60,927 bases of DNA from Bacillus sp. CHD6a (lineage in GTDB: Bacteria; Bacillota; Bacilli; Bacillales; Bacillaceae_I): contig NZ_LBMD01000026.1 in NCBI RefSeq assembly GCF_001293645.1, forward strand, positions 1-60,927, read 5' to 3'. A program made the translations under genes and the position numbers. Shown in pieces: positions 1 to 6,862 of the stretch. The notes beneath the pieces are model-generated. The model saw nothing but the letters and a program-made list of their open reading frames with translations, was not told the origin of the DNA and did no database searches. Every line of letters begins with the position of its first letter. Position 1 is the first letter of the stretch.

Positions 1-17
1 ATCATTTTCATCAGTTC

Positions 18-33
18 GTCGCTCAGAAGCGAC
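18..33 (-). other. Hairpin in presumed rRNA leader
   Basis: GTCGCT and AGCGAC form a perfect 6-bp stem with a 4-base loop just downstream of the P2 promoter at 40-69. Short hairpins of this kind sit in the leader of Bacillus rRNA transcripts ahead of the 16S gene. That role is inferred, because the 16S gene would lie beyond the left edge. Confidence 0.5.
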
Positions 34-39
34 TTTTCT

Positions 40-69
40 AATGTATCATATCGACCAAGTTGATGTCAA
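40..69 (-). promoter_or_regulatory. SigA-type promoter, probable rRNA operon P2
   Basis: On the minus strand, TTGACA (64-69) is followed by the -10 region TATGATACATT (about 40-51). Counting TACATT as the -10 box gives an 18-base spacer; GATACA gives 16. It faces the left edge, with no protein gene between it and the edge. In B. subtilis an rRNA operon follows pdaB at this place, so this is read as the second of two tandem rRNA promoters. Confidence 0.7.
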
Positions 70-126
70 CATGTTTTTTATTTTTTTGTCTTGCAAGCTT
101 TTATGTATCTCGCAGCGACGAATAAT

Positions 127-156
127 AATATACCACGGATTTTCTTTTTCCGTCAA
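127..156 (-). promoter_or_regulatory. SigA-type promoter, probable rRNA operon P1
   Basis: The -35 box TTGACG (151-156) and -10 box TATATT (127-132) are separated by 18 bases, with an A/T-rich stretch upstream at 157-185 that could act as an UP element. It lies about 87 bp upstream of the second promoter and points the same way. Tandem P1/P2 promoters are typical of Bacillus rRNA operons. Confidence 0.65.
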
Positions 157-231
157 CTACTTTTATAAAGTTTTTTTATTTTGTTTTCAATAAAGATTCT
201 ACCCTATGAATTCATGTTCTTTCTTAAAAGT

Positions 232-253
232 AAAAAAGCCGCAATTTGCGGCT
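232..253 (-). terminator. Intrinsic terminator of the small gene at 268-504
   Basis: AGCCGCAA/TTGCGGCT forms a very tight hairpin followed on the minus strand by six T. It lies 15 bases past the stop codon of the small gene. Confidence 0.8.
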
Positions 254-267
254 GTTCTCGTTTGGCT

Positions 268-504
268 TTAATAGGATTCTCTTTCCCTGAAAACTGCTTT
301 TGTTCGAATATATTTCATACACTCTGTAGGCGGCGCGATACGGGTGAACATTTTGTAGAGAATCTGATAGCGTTCTTCCATGGCATGCTTTACCACTCTA
401 TCGATGCGATGATCTTCAAAATCATGTAAAAGTTCTTCTAGTTCTCTTTTTAATAAGTATTCCATTTCTTTTACTTCTTTATTGTTTAACAGCATCCCTA
501 ACAT
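268..504 (-). CDS. Small conserved-looking protein of unknown function (78 aa)
   Basis: I do not recognise this gene. The ATG at 504 is chosen because GAGGTGA lies at the right distance upstream; the open frame extends 48 codons further without a better ribosome site. The product is soluble, highly charged and probably helical, beginning MLGMLLNNKEVKEMEYLLKR, with Glu/Arg/His-rich helices and a Pro-Pro break near residue 60. There is no signal peptide or membrane segment. A strong terminator follows, and the gene is divergent from pdaB, so it is probably a real single-gene unit between pdaB and the presumed rRNA operon. Function is unassigned. Confidence 0.75.
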   Translation of the reverse strand: MLGMLLNNKEVKEMEYLLKRELEELLHDFEDHRIDRVVKHAMEERYQILYKMFTRIAPPTECMKYIRTKAVFRERESY

Positions 505-646
505 TTCTTCACCTCTAAAAATTACTTTATAGTGTATTTTTTCCACCAAACTGGTTTTTATGAAACATTTTCCTAAATATTTTTTGCATAAGATTTGTCC
601 TACTGAATATTTATGAGAATAGATACTGTGGACAAGGGGGCTAAGC

Positions 647-1411
647 ATGACTAATTTCTATGTAATTAACGGAAGAAAGCTTAAGCAATTATCCATCATC
701 ATTTTGGCGGCATTCTTCACTGCAGGGATTTTATATATAGAGAACTTTTCGAACCAGCCGGTGTTTTCGACTAAGGATGGACCGCGGGCTATCTATAAGG
801 GGGAAGGCAGTAATAAGGAAGTTGCGTTGTCCTTTGATATTAGCTGGGGCGATGAAAAGGCACTTCCCATCTTGGATTTATTGAAACAAAACGGCGTAAC
901 CGGTGTGACATTCTTCTTATCCGCTTCTTGGGCAGAGAGGCACCCCGATATTGTAAAAAGGATCGTGGAGGATGGACATGAGATTGGCAGCATGGGGTAT
1001 GCGTATGAAAATTATCGGGACCTTGAAGACTTAAAAGTTAAGAGGGATATTCTAAAATCCTTAGATGTATTCGAGAAACTAGAGGTCAAGAAAGTTAACT
1101 TACTACGCCCACCTAAAGGTGCATTTGATAAGCGGGTACTAGAGATTGCGAATTCCCTTGGTTTTACCGTGGTGCATTGGAGTGTGGATTCACATGACCT
1201 GATTAACCCTGGGAAAGAAATAATTGTGGATAATGTCACTAAGAATTTGAGCAATGGGGATATCATCCTTCTTCATGCATCTGATTCTGCCAAACAAACA
1301 GAGGACGCCTTACCGGAGATTATTCAGTTCATTAAAGATAAAGGCTACGAAATCAGCAGCGTAACCGAATTGATCAATAACACGAAAGCGAAAAGCAAGG
1401 AAGTACAATAA
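647..1411 (+). CDS. pdaB: PdaB-type polysaccharide deacetylase family protein, sporulation
   Basis: At 254 aa this matches the length and context of B. subtilis PdaB (YbaN), needed for late-stage spore maintenance. It has a signal-anchor at about residues 12-31, then a NodB-type domain with the SFDISWGD motif, LRPPKGAFD and LLHASDS. The usual second-motif metal pair (HxxxH) is not visible; the segment reads [10 protein letters not shown], so activity as a classical metal-dependent deacetylase is uncertain. The start has a good site (AAGGGGG). A weak sigG-like element (GCATA at 586-590 and AATATTTA at 606-613) could drive it in the forespore. It converges on kbaA. Confidence 0.93.
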   Translation: MTNFYVINGRKLKQLSIIILAAFFTAGILYIENFSNQPVFSTKDGPRAIYKGEGSNKEVALSFDISWGDEKALPILDLLKQNGVTGVTFFLSASWAERHPDIVKRIVEDGHEIGSMGYAYENYRDLEDLKVKRDILKSLDVFEKLEVKKVNLLRPPKGAFDKRVLEIANSLGFTVVHWSVDSHDLINPGKEIIVDNVTKNLSNGDIILLHASDSAKQTEDALPEIIQFIKDKGYEISSVTELINNTKAKSKEVQ

Positions 1412-1415
1412 ACCT

Positions 1416-1456
1416 AAAAATGGCGTCTCTCTGTAACAGAGAAACGCCATTTTTTA
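1416..1456. terminator. Bidirectional terminator between pdaB and kbaA
   Basis: AATGGCGT...ACGCCATT with an inner TCTCTG/CAGAGA stem, flanked by A-rich and T-rich runs on the two sides. It can terminate both convergent genes; the kbaA stop codon lies in its distal T-run. Confidence 0.85.
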
Positions 1457-2056
1457 TTTTGTTGCAGATGCTTTATTCAACCTGTGTAACAACAGAAGCT
1501 GATAGGAGTTACATGCTAATAAAGGAAAGAGCATAAATAGCAGCCATCCTGGTTCATTTTCTCTAAGGGCAGGAAACCATTCAATTGTTGTTACCACAAC
1601 CATAAAGAACAACGCAGGAATAAATGCGTGTTTATTGGTCTGCGTCTTTTTCACATAGGCAACTAACAAGCCGTATACTAAGAGAACTATCGGAAAGGCG
1701 AAATAAGGAAGTAAAGAAGCTCCTTCATTTGCAAAAGATATGTAACGGAAATACACAAGATCAAATAATACGAAAATAATGAGCACCACTTGTACGGCAC
1801 TCCATAGGGATTTGAAAATACCCAAGCCGAACCGGTGGATCGTCAAGTAGGCAAAGAAGCCCATCTGACTAATGATACTAAATATTAACCCTACTCCAAT
1901 ATACCAAGCAATGATAGATAGAAATTGAAGGTATTCTCCATTTGCAAATTGTGCTGTATGTTGATCCCAACGGACTATGAACGCAACAATAACGGTAGTT
2001 ACTGCTCCGACTAGTAGCGTGGAAAGAAATAATCGAACCCAATTACGACTGTTCAC
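1454..2056 (-). CDS. kbaA: KinB-signalling pathway activation protein KbaA
   Basis: This integral membrane protein (200 aa) has about six hydrophobic segments across its length. The N-terminal NSRNWVRLFL and the position between pdaB and gerD match KbaA, which in B. subtilis is needed for the KinB input into the sporulation phosphorelay. The GTG at 2056 is chosen as start because GGAGG lies 8 bases upstream; the ATG five codons earlier overlaps that GGAGG and has no site of its own. Assignment rests on sequence pattern and synteny. Confidence 0.88.
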   Translation of the reverse strand: MNSRNWVRLFLSTLLVGAVTTVIVAFIVRWDQHTAQFANGEYLQFLSIIAWYIGVGLIFSIISQMGFFAYLTIHRFGLGIFKSLWSAVQVVLIIFVLFDLVYFRYISFANEGASLLPYFAFPIVLLVYGLLVAYVKKTQTNKHAFIPALFFMVVVTTIEWFPALRENEPGWLLFMLFPLLACNSYQLLLLHRLNKASATK

Positions 2057-2148
2057 TTTCTTTTCCTCCATTTAACACAGATTAAAGACACTAGTTCCCA
2101 TTTTACCAATGTAACCAGTAAAAATCCATTATCCTCTGCATGCAAATT

Positions 2149-2178
2149 TGTATATTTGATTAACTTTGTCACATATTA
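2149..2178 (+). promoter_or_regulatory. SigG-type promoter for gerD
   Basis: GTATA (2150-2154) fits the sigG -35 pattern GnATR, and CATATTA (2172-2178) fits the -10 pattern CATnnTA, with a 17-base gap. gerD is a known forespore sigG gene in B. subtilis, so motif and expectation agree. The start codon is 36 bases downstream. Confidence 0.75.
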
Positions 2179-2213
2179 ATCGTATGAAATACATGTTGGA
2201 AGGAGTTTTTTTG

Positions 2214-2843
2214 ATGAAAAGCTACCTTTTGCCGCCTCTCCTTCTTTCCCTCCTTCTTACTGGTTGCGCTGAGAGTGAAAAAGGCGGTCAAATGGATTAC
2301 GACGAAACCAAAAAAATGGTTGTAGATATATTAAAAACAGACGATGGAAAAAAAGCGATTGAAGAAATCATGGCTGACGATAAGATGAAGGCTAACTTTG
2401 TTTTGGATCAGGAAGTCGTCACAAAATCGATTGAACAGACATTAGACAGTGAAAAAGGCGTGGAATTCTGGAAAAAGGCCTTTGAGGACCCTAAATTTGC
2501 AGAAACTTTTGCAAAGAGTATGCAAAAAGAACATGAGAAACTTATTAAAGATTTAATGAAAGATCCTGAGTATCAGGCTATGATGGTTCAAATTTTGCAG
2601 GACCCTGAGATGGAAAAGCAAATGATCACGGTAATGAGTGGACAGGAATACAAAAAGCATCTGCAAAAAGTAATCACCGAGACTTTCGAGAGTCCATTGT
2701 TTAAGGCCAAACTACAAGACCTATTGTTAAAAGCCGCTACTGAAATGCAAGGTGGAGAAGGACAAGGGGGCGGTGGACAAGGTGGAGAAGGTGGCGGCTC
2801 AGAAGGTGGACAGGAATCCGGCGGTGGTTCAGAAGGTGAATAA
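2214..2843 (+). CDS. gerD: Spore germination lipoprotein GerD
   Basis: GerD is a lipoprotein of the spore inner membrane that organises germinant receptors into clusters. The sequence shows a lipoprotein signal with lipobox LLTGC (Cys 18), a charged helical middle, and a long Gly/Glu/Ser-rich tail over the last 30 or so residues. At 209 aa it is somewhat longer than B. subtilis GerD (about 185). The start at 2214 has GGAAGGAG upstream; in-frame ATGs further up lie at or before the predicted sigG transcription start and would spoil the signal peptide. It stands alone on the plus strand with its own sigG promoter and terminator. Confidence 0.93.
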   Translation: MKSYLLPPLLLSLLLTGCAESEKGGQMDYDETKKMVVDILKTDDGKKAIEEIMADDKMKANFVLDQEVVTKSIEQTLDSEKGVEFWKKAFEDPKFAETFAKSMQKEHEKLIKDLMKDPEYQAMMVQILQDPEMEKQMITVMSGQEYKKHLQKVITETFESPLFKAKLQDLLLKAATEMQGGEGQGGGGQGGEGGGSEGGQESGGGSEGE

Positions 2844-2848
2844 AAAAC

Positions 2849-2876
2849 AAGCAGACCCACATAACGGGGTCTGCTT
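2849..2876. terminator. Bidirectional terminator between gerD and salA
   Basis: AAGCAGACCC and GGGTCTGCTT form a 10-bp stem with an 8-base loop, followed by TTATTATTT on the plus strand and an A/T-rich run on the other side. It serves convergent gerD and salA. Confidence 0.85.
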
Positions 2877-2882
2877 TATTAT

Positions 2883-3929
2883 TTACGTTAATTCCACCAC
2901 TCTTGAAGCGATGCTTAAATAAATTTTTCCTAAATCGTGGTCTTCTTGGTAAATGGATGGAGCAAAATCATCGTCATTCCAGTCCGGCTGTTGTAGTGGA
3001 AGTTGTCCGAGCAGTGGAGCCTGCAACTCTTCTGCCAGCTTGTCTCCTCCACCTTTTCCAAATACATATTCTTTTTCACCTGTCTTCTTGCTTTCAAAGT
3101 AAGCCATGTTTTCAATGACACCAATTACTTCATGATCCGTTTTAATCGCCATTGCCCCTGCTCTCGCTGCAACAAATGCTGCTGTCGGATGAGGAGTTGT
3201 GACGATTAATTCTTTACAGGACGGAAGCATGGAGTGCACATCAAGTGCCACATCCCCTGTTCCAGGAGGCAAGTCTAGCAACAGGTAGTCTAAGTCTCCC
3301 CACTCTACTTCGTTAAAGAAGCTGTTCAACATTTTGCCAAGCATCGGGCCTCTCCAGATAACTGGGGAGTTGTCCTCTACAAAGAATCCCATCGAGATTA
3401 CTTGCACACCAAAACGTTCCACTGGAATGATTTTTTCGCCGCGCACTACCGGACGTTTCGTAATTCCCATCATATCAGGCACACTAAATCCATAAATATC
3501 TGCATCAATTAAGCCGACTTTTTTTCCAAGACGCGCTAATGAAACTGCCAGGTTGACAGATACAGTGGACTTTCCAACGCCGCCTTTTCCGGAAGCTATG
3601 GCTAGGAAGGTAGTTTTGTTACTGGATAGAAGTGTTTCTTCTTCTTTAGGAGCTTCTACCCCAAAACGGGCGACAACCTCTTGTGGAAGTTCCATAAAAC
3701 GCAGGCCAACTGTTGCCGCTCCTGCTTCTTTTAACAGATTAACGATGGTGCCTTGCAATTGCATCTGCTCTGCTGTTCCGGTTTTGGCAAGCGCCACCTT
3801 TACACTTACATGGTTTTTTTCTTCCTTGATAGAAATTTCTTGTATCGCGTTTGTTTCTTCAAAAGTTTTATGTAAAAACGGATCATGTAGATCTTTTAGT
3901 ATCTGTACTACTTTAGCTTCTGTTAACAT
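2883..3929 (-). CDS. salA: Mrp/NBP35-family P-loop ATPase (SalA)
   Basis: An N-terminal MIP18/DUF59 domain (about 1-90) precedes a MinD/Mrp ATPase domain with Walker A GKGGVGKST (about 115-123) and the LIDADIYG motif. Length 348 aa is normal. Family members carry Fe-S clusters; in B. subtilis the orthologue SalA also influences expression of the regulator ScoC. The CxxC cluster-binding pair usual near residue 280 is absent: the segment reads MAYFESKKTGEKEYVFGKGGG. So cluster carriage by the classical route is doubtful. The ribosome site is AAGGGTGGGG. Confidence 0.93.
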   Translation of the reverse strand: MLTEAKVVQILKDLHDPFLHKTFEETNAIQEISIKEEKNHVSVKVALAKTGTAEQMQLQGTIVNLLKEAGAATVGLRFMELPQEVVARFGVEAPKEEETLLSSNKTTFLAIASGKGGVGKSTVSVNLAVSLARLGKKVGLIDADIYGFSVPDMMGITKRPVVRGEKIIPVERFGVQVISMGFFVEDNSPVIWRGPMLGKMLNSFFNEVEWGDLDYLLLDLPPGTGDVALDVHSMLPSCKELIVTTPHPTAAFVAARAGAMAIKTDHEVIGVIENMAYFESKKTGEKEYVFGKGGGDKLAEELQAPLLGQLPLQQPDWNDDDFAPSIYQEDHDLGKIYLSIASRVVELT

Positions 3930-3989
3930 AGTGACCCCACCCTTATGTGATAATAGTCTATTTTCAGAATTGAATTCGTTTACAATTTT

Positions 3990-3998
3990 AGTATAACA
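3990..3998 (-). promoter_or_regulatory. Extended -10 promoter candidate for salA
   Basis: TGTTATACT on the minus strand is an extended -10 (TG, one base, TATACT). No good -35 box is visible. It lies about 60 bases upstream of the start codon. Confidence 0.45.
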
Positions 3999-4031
3999 TA
4001 TTGGCAGCTTGAATTTATTGTTATGTGCCTA

Positions 4032-4063
4032 TAAAAAATCCCCCTTTTTATTACTGAGGGGGG
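4032..4063 (-). terminator. Terminator of cwlD
   Basis: Paired runs of C (4058-4063 read on the minus strand) and G (4040-4044), followed by ATTTTTTA. The cwlD stop codon lies in the loop. Confidence 0.7.
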
Positions 4064-4773
4064 TCGGGTAGCTCTTGTTCATTTGTATAATGACGCATCA
4101 CTCCATTATAAATGGATGCAGCTAAGGATTTTTGGTATTCTTCTGTATTCAATAATGCCCGCTCGGAGGGATTGGACAAGAATCCAACTTCTACTAGAGC
4201 ACCAGGTATTTCAGCGTTTTTTAAGATAAAAAGCGTGTTCATCGATTTAGCATAACGGTCGGTATTTTCAAGATTGACCCTGAACTCTTCTTGAATGAAC
4301 TTTGCTAAACGTTCATTTTCCTTATGCTTCGTTCCATGATAGAAGGTTTGGGCCCCTCTCCATCTTGGTGACGGGATGGCATTTAAGTGAATGCTGAGAA
4401 AAAGATCTGCATCTGATTCGTTGATCATCTCAATCCGCTTCCGCAAATCCTCTACTTTTCTGCGGCTATAGCCTTTAGTCGAAGGATCTGCAAGATCAAC
4501 ATCCTCTTCCCTAGTCATGAGTACCAATGCCCCTTGCTCCTGAAGGTAATCCTTCACATAACGCGACACTTCAAGGGCCACGTCTTTTTCTAAGACATCG
4601 CCCCCGACCGCCCCTCCATCAGGCCCGCCGTGTCCAGGATCAAGGATGATAATTTTCCCGCTCAACGGGAGACTCCACTGCTCCCAGGTATCTTTTGAAA
4701 ATAGTTGATATTGAAAAACGGCGGTCACCGTTAAGATTACCGTAAGGAAAGCCCAGAATTTCCACCTTTGCAT
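4051..4773 (-). CDS. cwlD: N-acetylmuramoyl-L-alanine amidase CwlD, spore cortex
   Basis: CwlD is an Amidase_3 zinc enzyme that, with PdaA, makes the muramic-delta-lactam of spore cortex so that germination enzymes recognise it. An N-terminal signal/anchor (about residues 7-24) directs it out of the cell. The catalytic set is visible: IILDPGHGG (zinc His), the Glu in LEKDVALE, LFLSIHLNA (second His) and LVEVGFLSN (catalytic Glu). Length 240 aa is normal. A sigE-like promoter precedes it, and ybaK lies just upstream. Confidence 0.96.
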   Translation of the reverse strand: MQRWKFWAFLTVILTVTAVFQYQLFSKDTWEQWSLPLSGKIIILDPGHGGPDGGAVGGDVLEKDVALEVSRYVKDYLQEQGALVLMTREEDVDLADPSTKGYSRRKVEDLRKRIEMINESDADLFLSIHLNAIPSPRWRGAQTFYHGTKHKENERLAKFIQEEFRVNLENTDRYAKSMNTLFILKNAEIPGALVEVGFLSNPSERALLNTEEYQKSLAASIYNGVMRHYTNEQELPDPPQ

Positions 4774-4803
4774 ATGTACCCCTCCCGCATGTCCACTCTA
4801 TAC

Positions 4804-4832
4804 ACTATATGGGACAAGGGGGAAGTTTATGA
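4804..4832 (-). promoter_or_regulatory. SigE-like promoter candidate for cwlD
   Basis: TCATAAA (4826-4832) and CATATAGT (4804-4811) are 14 bases apart on the minus strand, close to the mother-cell sigE pattern (ATA-type -35, CATACAnT-type -10). cwlD is sigE-dependent in B. subtilis, which supports the reading. Confidence 0.5.
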
Positions 4833-4835
4833 TAA

Positions 4836-5276
4836 TTAGTGCAATCTCATGCGGTACCTTTTTTCACCTTTATGGAAGCCTTCACGCCACCAATAATCAA
4901 CAAAGGCATCACAAGTCATATAAAAGGATTCATGAACCATATCATTATCACCGATTGAACCCCAATACAAGAAATAGTCGTACAAGGTATCAATTAAATA
5001 TTTCTCCTCCACATGGCAGCGTGTTTTCACCTGCTCTGCGTTTTCACCATAATACCCAAATTTGCTATATGAAGCACCAAGAAGATAAGCTTCTATCGCT
5101 ACATCAAGACAGCCCTCTTCAATGGCAGTAACCTGCTTTTTATTTTTTAAGTATGGCGAGAAAAAATCCTTCACCTTTGTCCGCAAAACCTCGAGTGATA
5201 TTTCACGCAGCATTTTGCGCTCATATTTCATCTGCTTTTCCCGGCGTTTTTCCTTGAAGGTTGTTACTACAGTCAT
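4836..5276 (-). CDS. ybaK: YbaK family protein (DUF2521), unknown function
   Basis: This soluble 146-aa protein has a basic N-terminal helix (FKEKRREKQMKYERKML) and an aromatic-rich C-terminal half (DYFLYWGSIG, YWWREGFHKG). It matches B. subtilis YbaK in length and position beside cwlD. The ATG at 5276 is preferred, with AAAGGG upstream; a TTG seven codons earlier has AGGA upstream and cannot be excluded. The function is not established. Confidence 0.85.
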   Translation of the reverse strand: MTVVTTFKEKRREKQMKYERKMLREISLEVLRTKVKDFFSPYLKNKKQVTAIEEGCLDVAIEAYLLGASYSKFGYYGENAEQVKTRCHVEEKYLIDTLYDYFLYWGSIGDNDMVHESFYMTCDAFVDYWWREGFHKGEKRYRMRLH

Positions 5277-5500
5277 CTCTTTCACACCCTTTCCCAATTA
5301 GTTTCCTAATGGGCGAGGGCTTTCATGCGTGAAAAGAATGAGTACGTTTTTCCAAGTATGGAATTGGAGTGGATAAGCTTTAATTAAGATTGGCCTTTCC
5401 TTTCTCTAATGATTTTCCGAGATATTGCTCAAATTGGGTTTTCTAAGGAATATTGGGAGCTGTCGGTTTAATGCATTATCTTTTAAAAGAAGGTTTTCAT
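5277..5500. other. Intergenic stretch upstream of ybaK
   Basis: I see no gene and no convincing promoter here. B. subtilis carries another small gene (ybaJ) at this place. Here there is A/T-rich sequence that leads into the repeat array at 5505-5790. Confidence 0.5.
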
Positions 5501-5504
5501 CTTT

Positions 5505-5790
5505 TATAAAGACCTTTTCACTTGAAATTTCACCAGCTTAGGTCTTGATTGCACCTCTAATGACCTCTACGGTAGAATGACTACCGCGCACAAGTCTTTA
5601 TCCCCCACCTAAAGACCTCTCCGACAGTATCTTCTCGCGCGCACAAGTCTTTACACCACTCCTAATGACCTCTCCGACAGAATCTTCTCGACGCACAAGT
5701 CTTTATCCCCCTCCTAATGACCTCTCCGACAGTATCACCACTGCGCAACAGGTTTTTACAACACCACCTGAATCATAAAGTTCCGCAAAA
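5505..5790. repeat. 52-bp periodic hairpin array, left copy
   Basis: The motif (A)AAGACCTCT or TGACCTCT starts at 5511, 5562, 5614, 5667 and 5719, so the period is 51-53 bp. Between them a second motif, GTCTTTA or a variant, recurs at 5542, 5594, 5647, 5699 and 5752 with the same period. The two motifs are inverted (GTCTTTA...TAAAGAC), so each unit can fold as a short hairpin with a loop of about 9 bases. The array ends against the rpsI terminator. The family also occurs at 60353-60927. Confidence 0.85.
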
Positions 5791-5795
5791 ACATC

Positions 5796-5829
5796 AAAAA
5801 ACCCCCAACCACAAAGGGTCGGGGGTTTC
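5796..5829 (-). terminator. Terminator of rplM-rpsI
   Basis: Read on the minus strand, AAACCCCCGACC pairs with GGTTGGGGGTTT, followed by TTTTGATG. It lies just past the rpsI stop. Confidence 0.85.
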
Positions 5830-5847
5830 CAAAATGGAATCCGAAGA

Positions 5848-6240
5848 TTAACGTTTTGAGAACTGAGGTGCACGACGAGCGCCCTTAAGTCCGTATTTTT
5901 TACGCTCTTTCATACGCGCGTCACGAGTCAGAAGACCTGCACGCTTTAAAGAAGCACGGAACTCAGGATCAGCTTGTAATAATGCACGAGCGATTCCGTG
6001 ACGGATCGCACCAGCTTGACCAGTGTATCCTCCACCGTCAACGTTTACTAATACATCGTAGTTACCTTCTGTTTCAGTAACTGCCAATGGTTGTTTAACA
6101 ACGTTACGTAGAGCTTCGAATGGGATGTAGTTTTCGATATCACGATCGTTGATCACGATTTGTCCGTTACCAGGAACTAGACGTACACGTGCAACGGAGC
6201 TTTTACGACGACCTGTGCCGTAGTATTGTACTTGTGCCAA
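5848..6240 (-). CDS. rpsI: 30S ribosomal protein S9
   Basis: Length 130 aa. The basic C-terminal tail ends in FSKR, the conserved end that reaches the P-site tRNA. It is the second gene of the rplM-rpsI pair, 20 bases after rplM, and is followed by a strong terminator. Confidence 0.98.
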   Translation of the reverse strand: MAQVQYYGTGRRKSSVARVRLVPGNGQIVINDRDIENYIPFEALRNVVKQPLAVTETEGNYDVLVNVDGGGYTGQAGAIRHGIARALLQADPEFRASLKRAGLLTRDARMKERKKYGLKGARRAPQFSKR

Positions 6241-6260
6241 AGTTATACCCTCCTTATTAA

Positions 6261-6698
6261 TTAACCGCGAAGTTCGTAAACTTCAGGTTGTTGTGCTTGG
6301 TGTGGATGCTCGCTTCCAGCATACACATTCAATTTTTTAGCTTGCTGACGTCCAAGACTTCCTTTTGGAAGCATGCCTTTGATTGCTAGTTCTAACATCT
6401 TTGTAGGATAGTTAGTACGCATTTCTAAAGCCGTTCTTTGTTTAAGTCCACCTGGGTGCATTGTGTGACGGTAGTAGATCTTACCGTTCAACTTGTTACC
6501 AGTTAAGTGGATTTTTTCTGCATTGATGATGATTACATGATCTCCAGTGTCTACGTTTGGAGTAAAAGTTGGTTTATGTTTACCACGTAAAATGGATGCA
6601 ACTTCACTTGCAAGACGACCTAAAGTTTGACCTTCAGCGTCAACCACGTACCATTTACGATTTACTTCGCTAGCTTTCGCCATAAACGTTGTACGCAT
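6261..6698 (-). CDS. rplM: 50S ribosomal protein L13
   Basis: Length 145 aa, with the family segments [19 protein letters not shown] and [14 protein letters not shown]. It starts at ATG with AGGAGGG upstream. L13 represses its own synthesis in several bacteria, and here a folded leader lies between promoter and gene. It is cotranscribed with rpsI. Confidence 0.98.
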   Translation of the reverse strand: MRTTFMAKASEVNRKWYVVDAEGQTLGRLASEVASILRGKHKPTFTPNVDTGDHVIIINAEKIHLTGNKLNGKIYYRHTMHPGGLKQRTALEMRTNYPTKMLELAIKGMLPKGSLGRQQAKKLNVYAGSEHPHQAQQPEVYELRG

Positions 6699-6760
6699 TA
6701 AATTTCCCTCCTAAAAAAAATAAACCTTTTATTTTTCATTTCTTCATATATTTTATTCAA

Positions 6761-6791
6761 CACGATGAAACTCTTCCGGGGCTTGATCGTG
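6761..6791 (-). promoter_or_regulatory. Candidate L13 leader hairpin
   Basis: In the rplM leader, CACGAT (6786-6791) and ATCGTG (6761-6766) close a stem over a 19-base inner region containing CAAGCCCCGGAAGAG. Firmicutes rplM transcripts carry a conserved L13 leader of this size thought to bind L13. Assignment is by position and shape only. Confidence 0.55.
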
Positions 6792-6815
6792 GGGTTAAAA
6801 TACATACCATGTGAT

Positions 6816-6844
6816 ATCTTATATCTTTTTTACGATATTGTCAA
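6816..6844 (-). promoter_or_regulatory. SigA promoter of rplM-rpsI
   Basis: TTGACA (6839-6844) and TAAGAT (6816-6821) with a 17-base spacer. The -35 box is perfect. It begins 18 bases past the truA stop codon and leaves a leader of about 110 bases. Confidence 0.85.
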
Positions 6845-6862
6845 GAAAATGTTACACCAGGA

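Noticed and set aside
181-429. Plus-strand open frame of 82 codons opposite the small gene
   Set aside because: TTG start without ribosome site, runs through a terminator, and lies opposite a better-supported gene.
604-631. Alternative sigG promoter for pdaB using GAATA at 605-609
   Set aside because: No CATnnTA-like -10 lies at the needed distance; only the weaker pair at 586 and 606 remains.
2588-2860. Minus-strand Pro/Ser-rich open frame opposite gerD
   Set aside because: It is the shadow of the Gly/Glu/Ser-rich tail of GerD and runs into the terminator.
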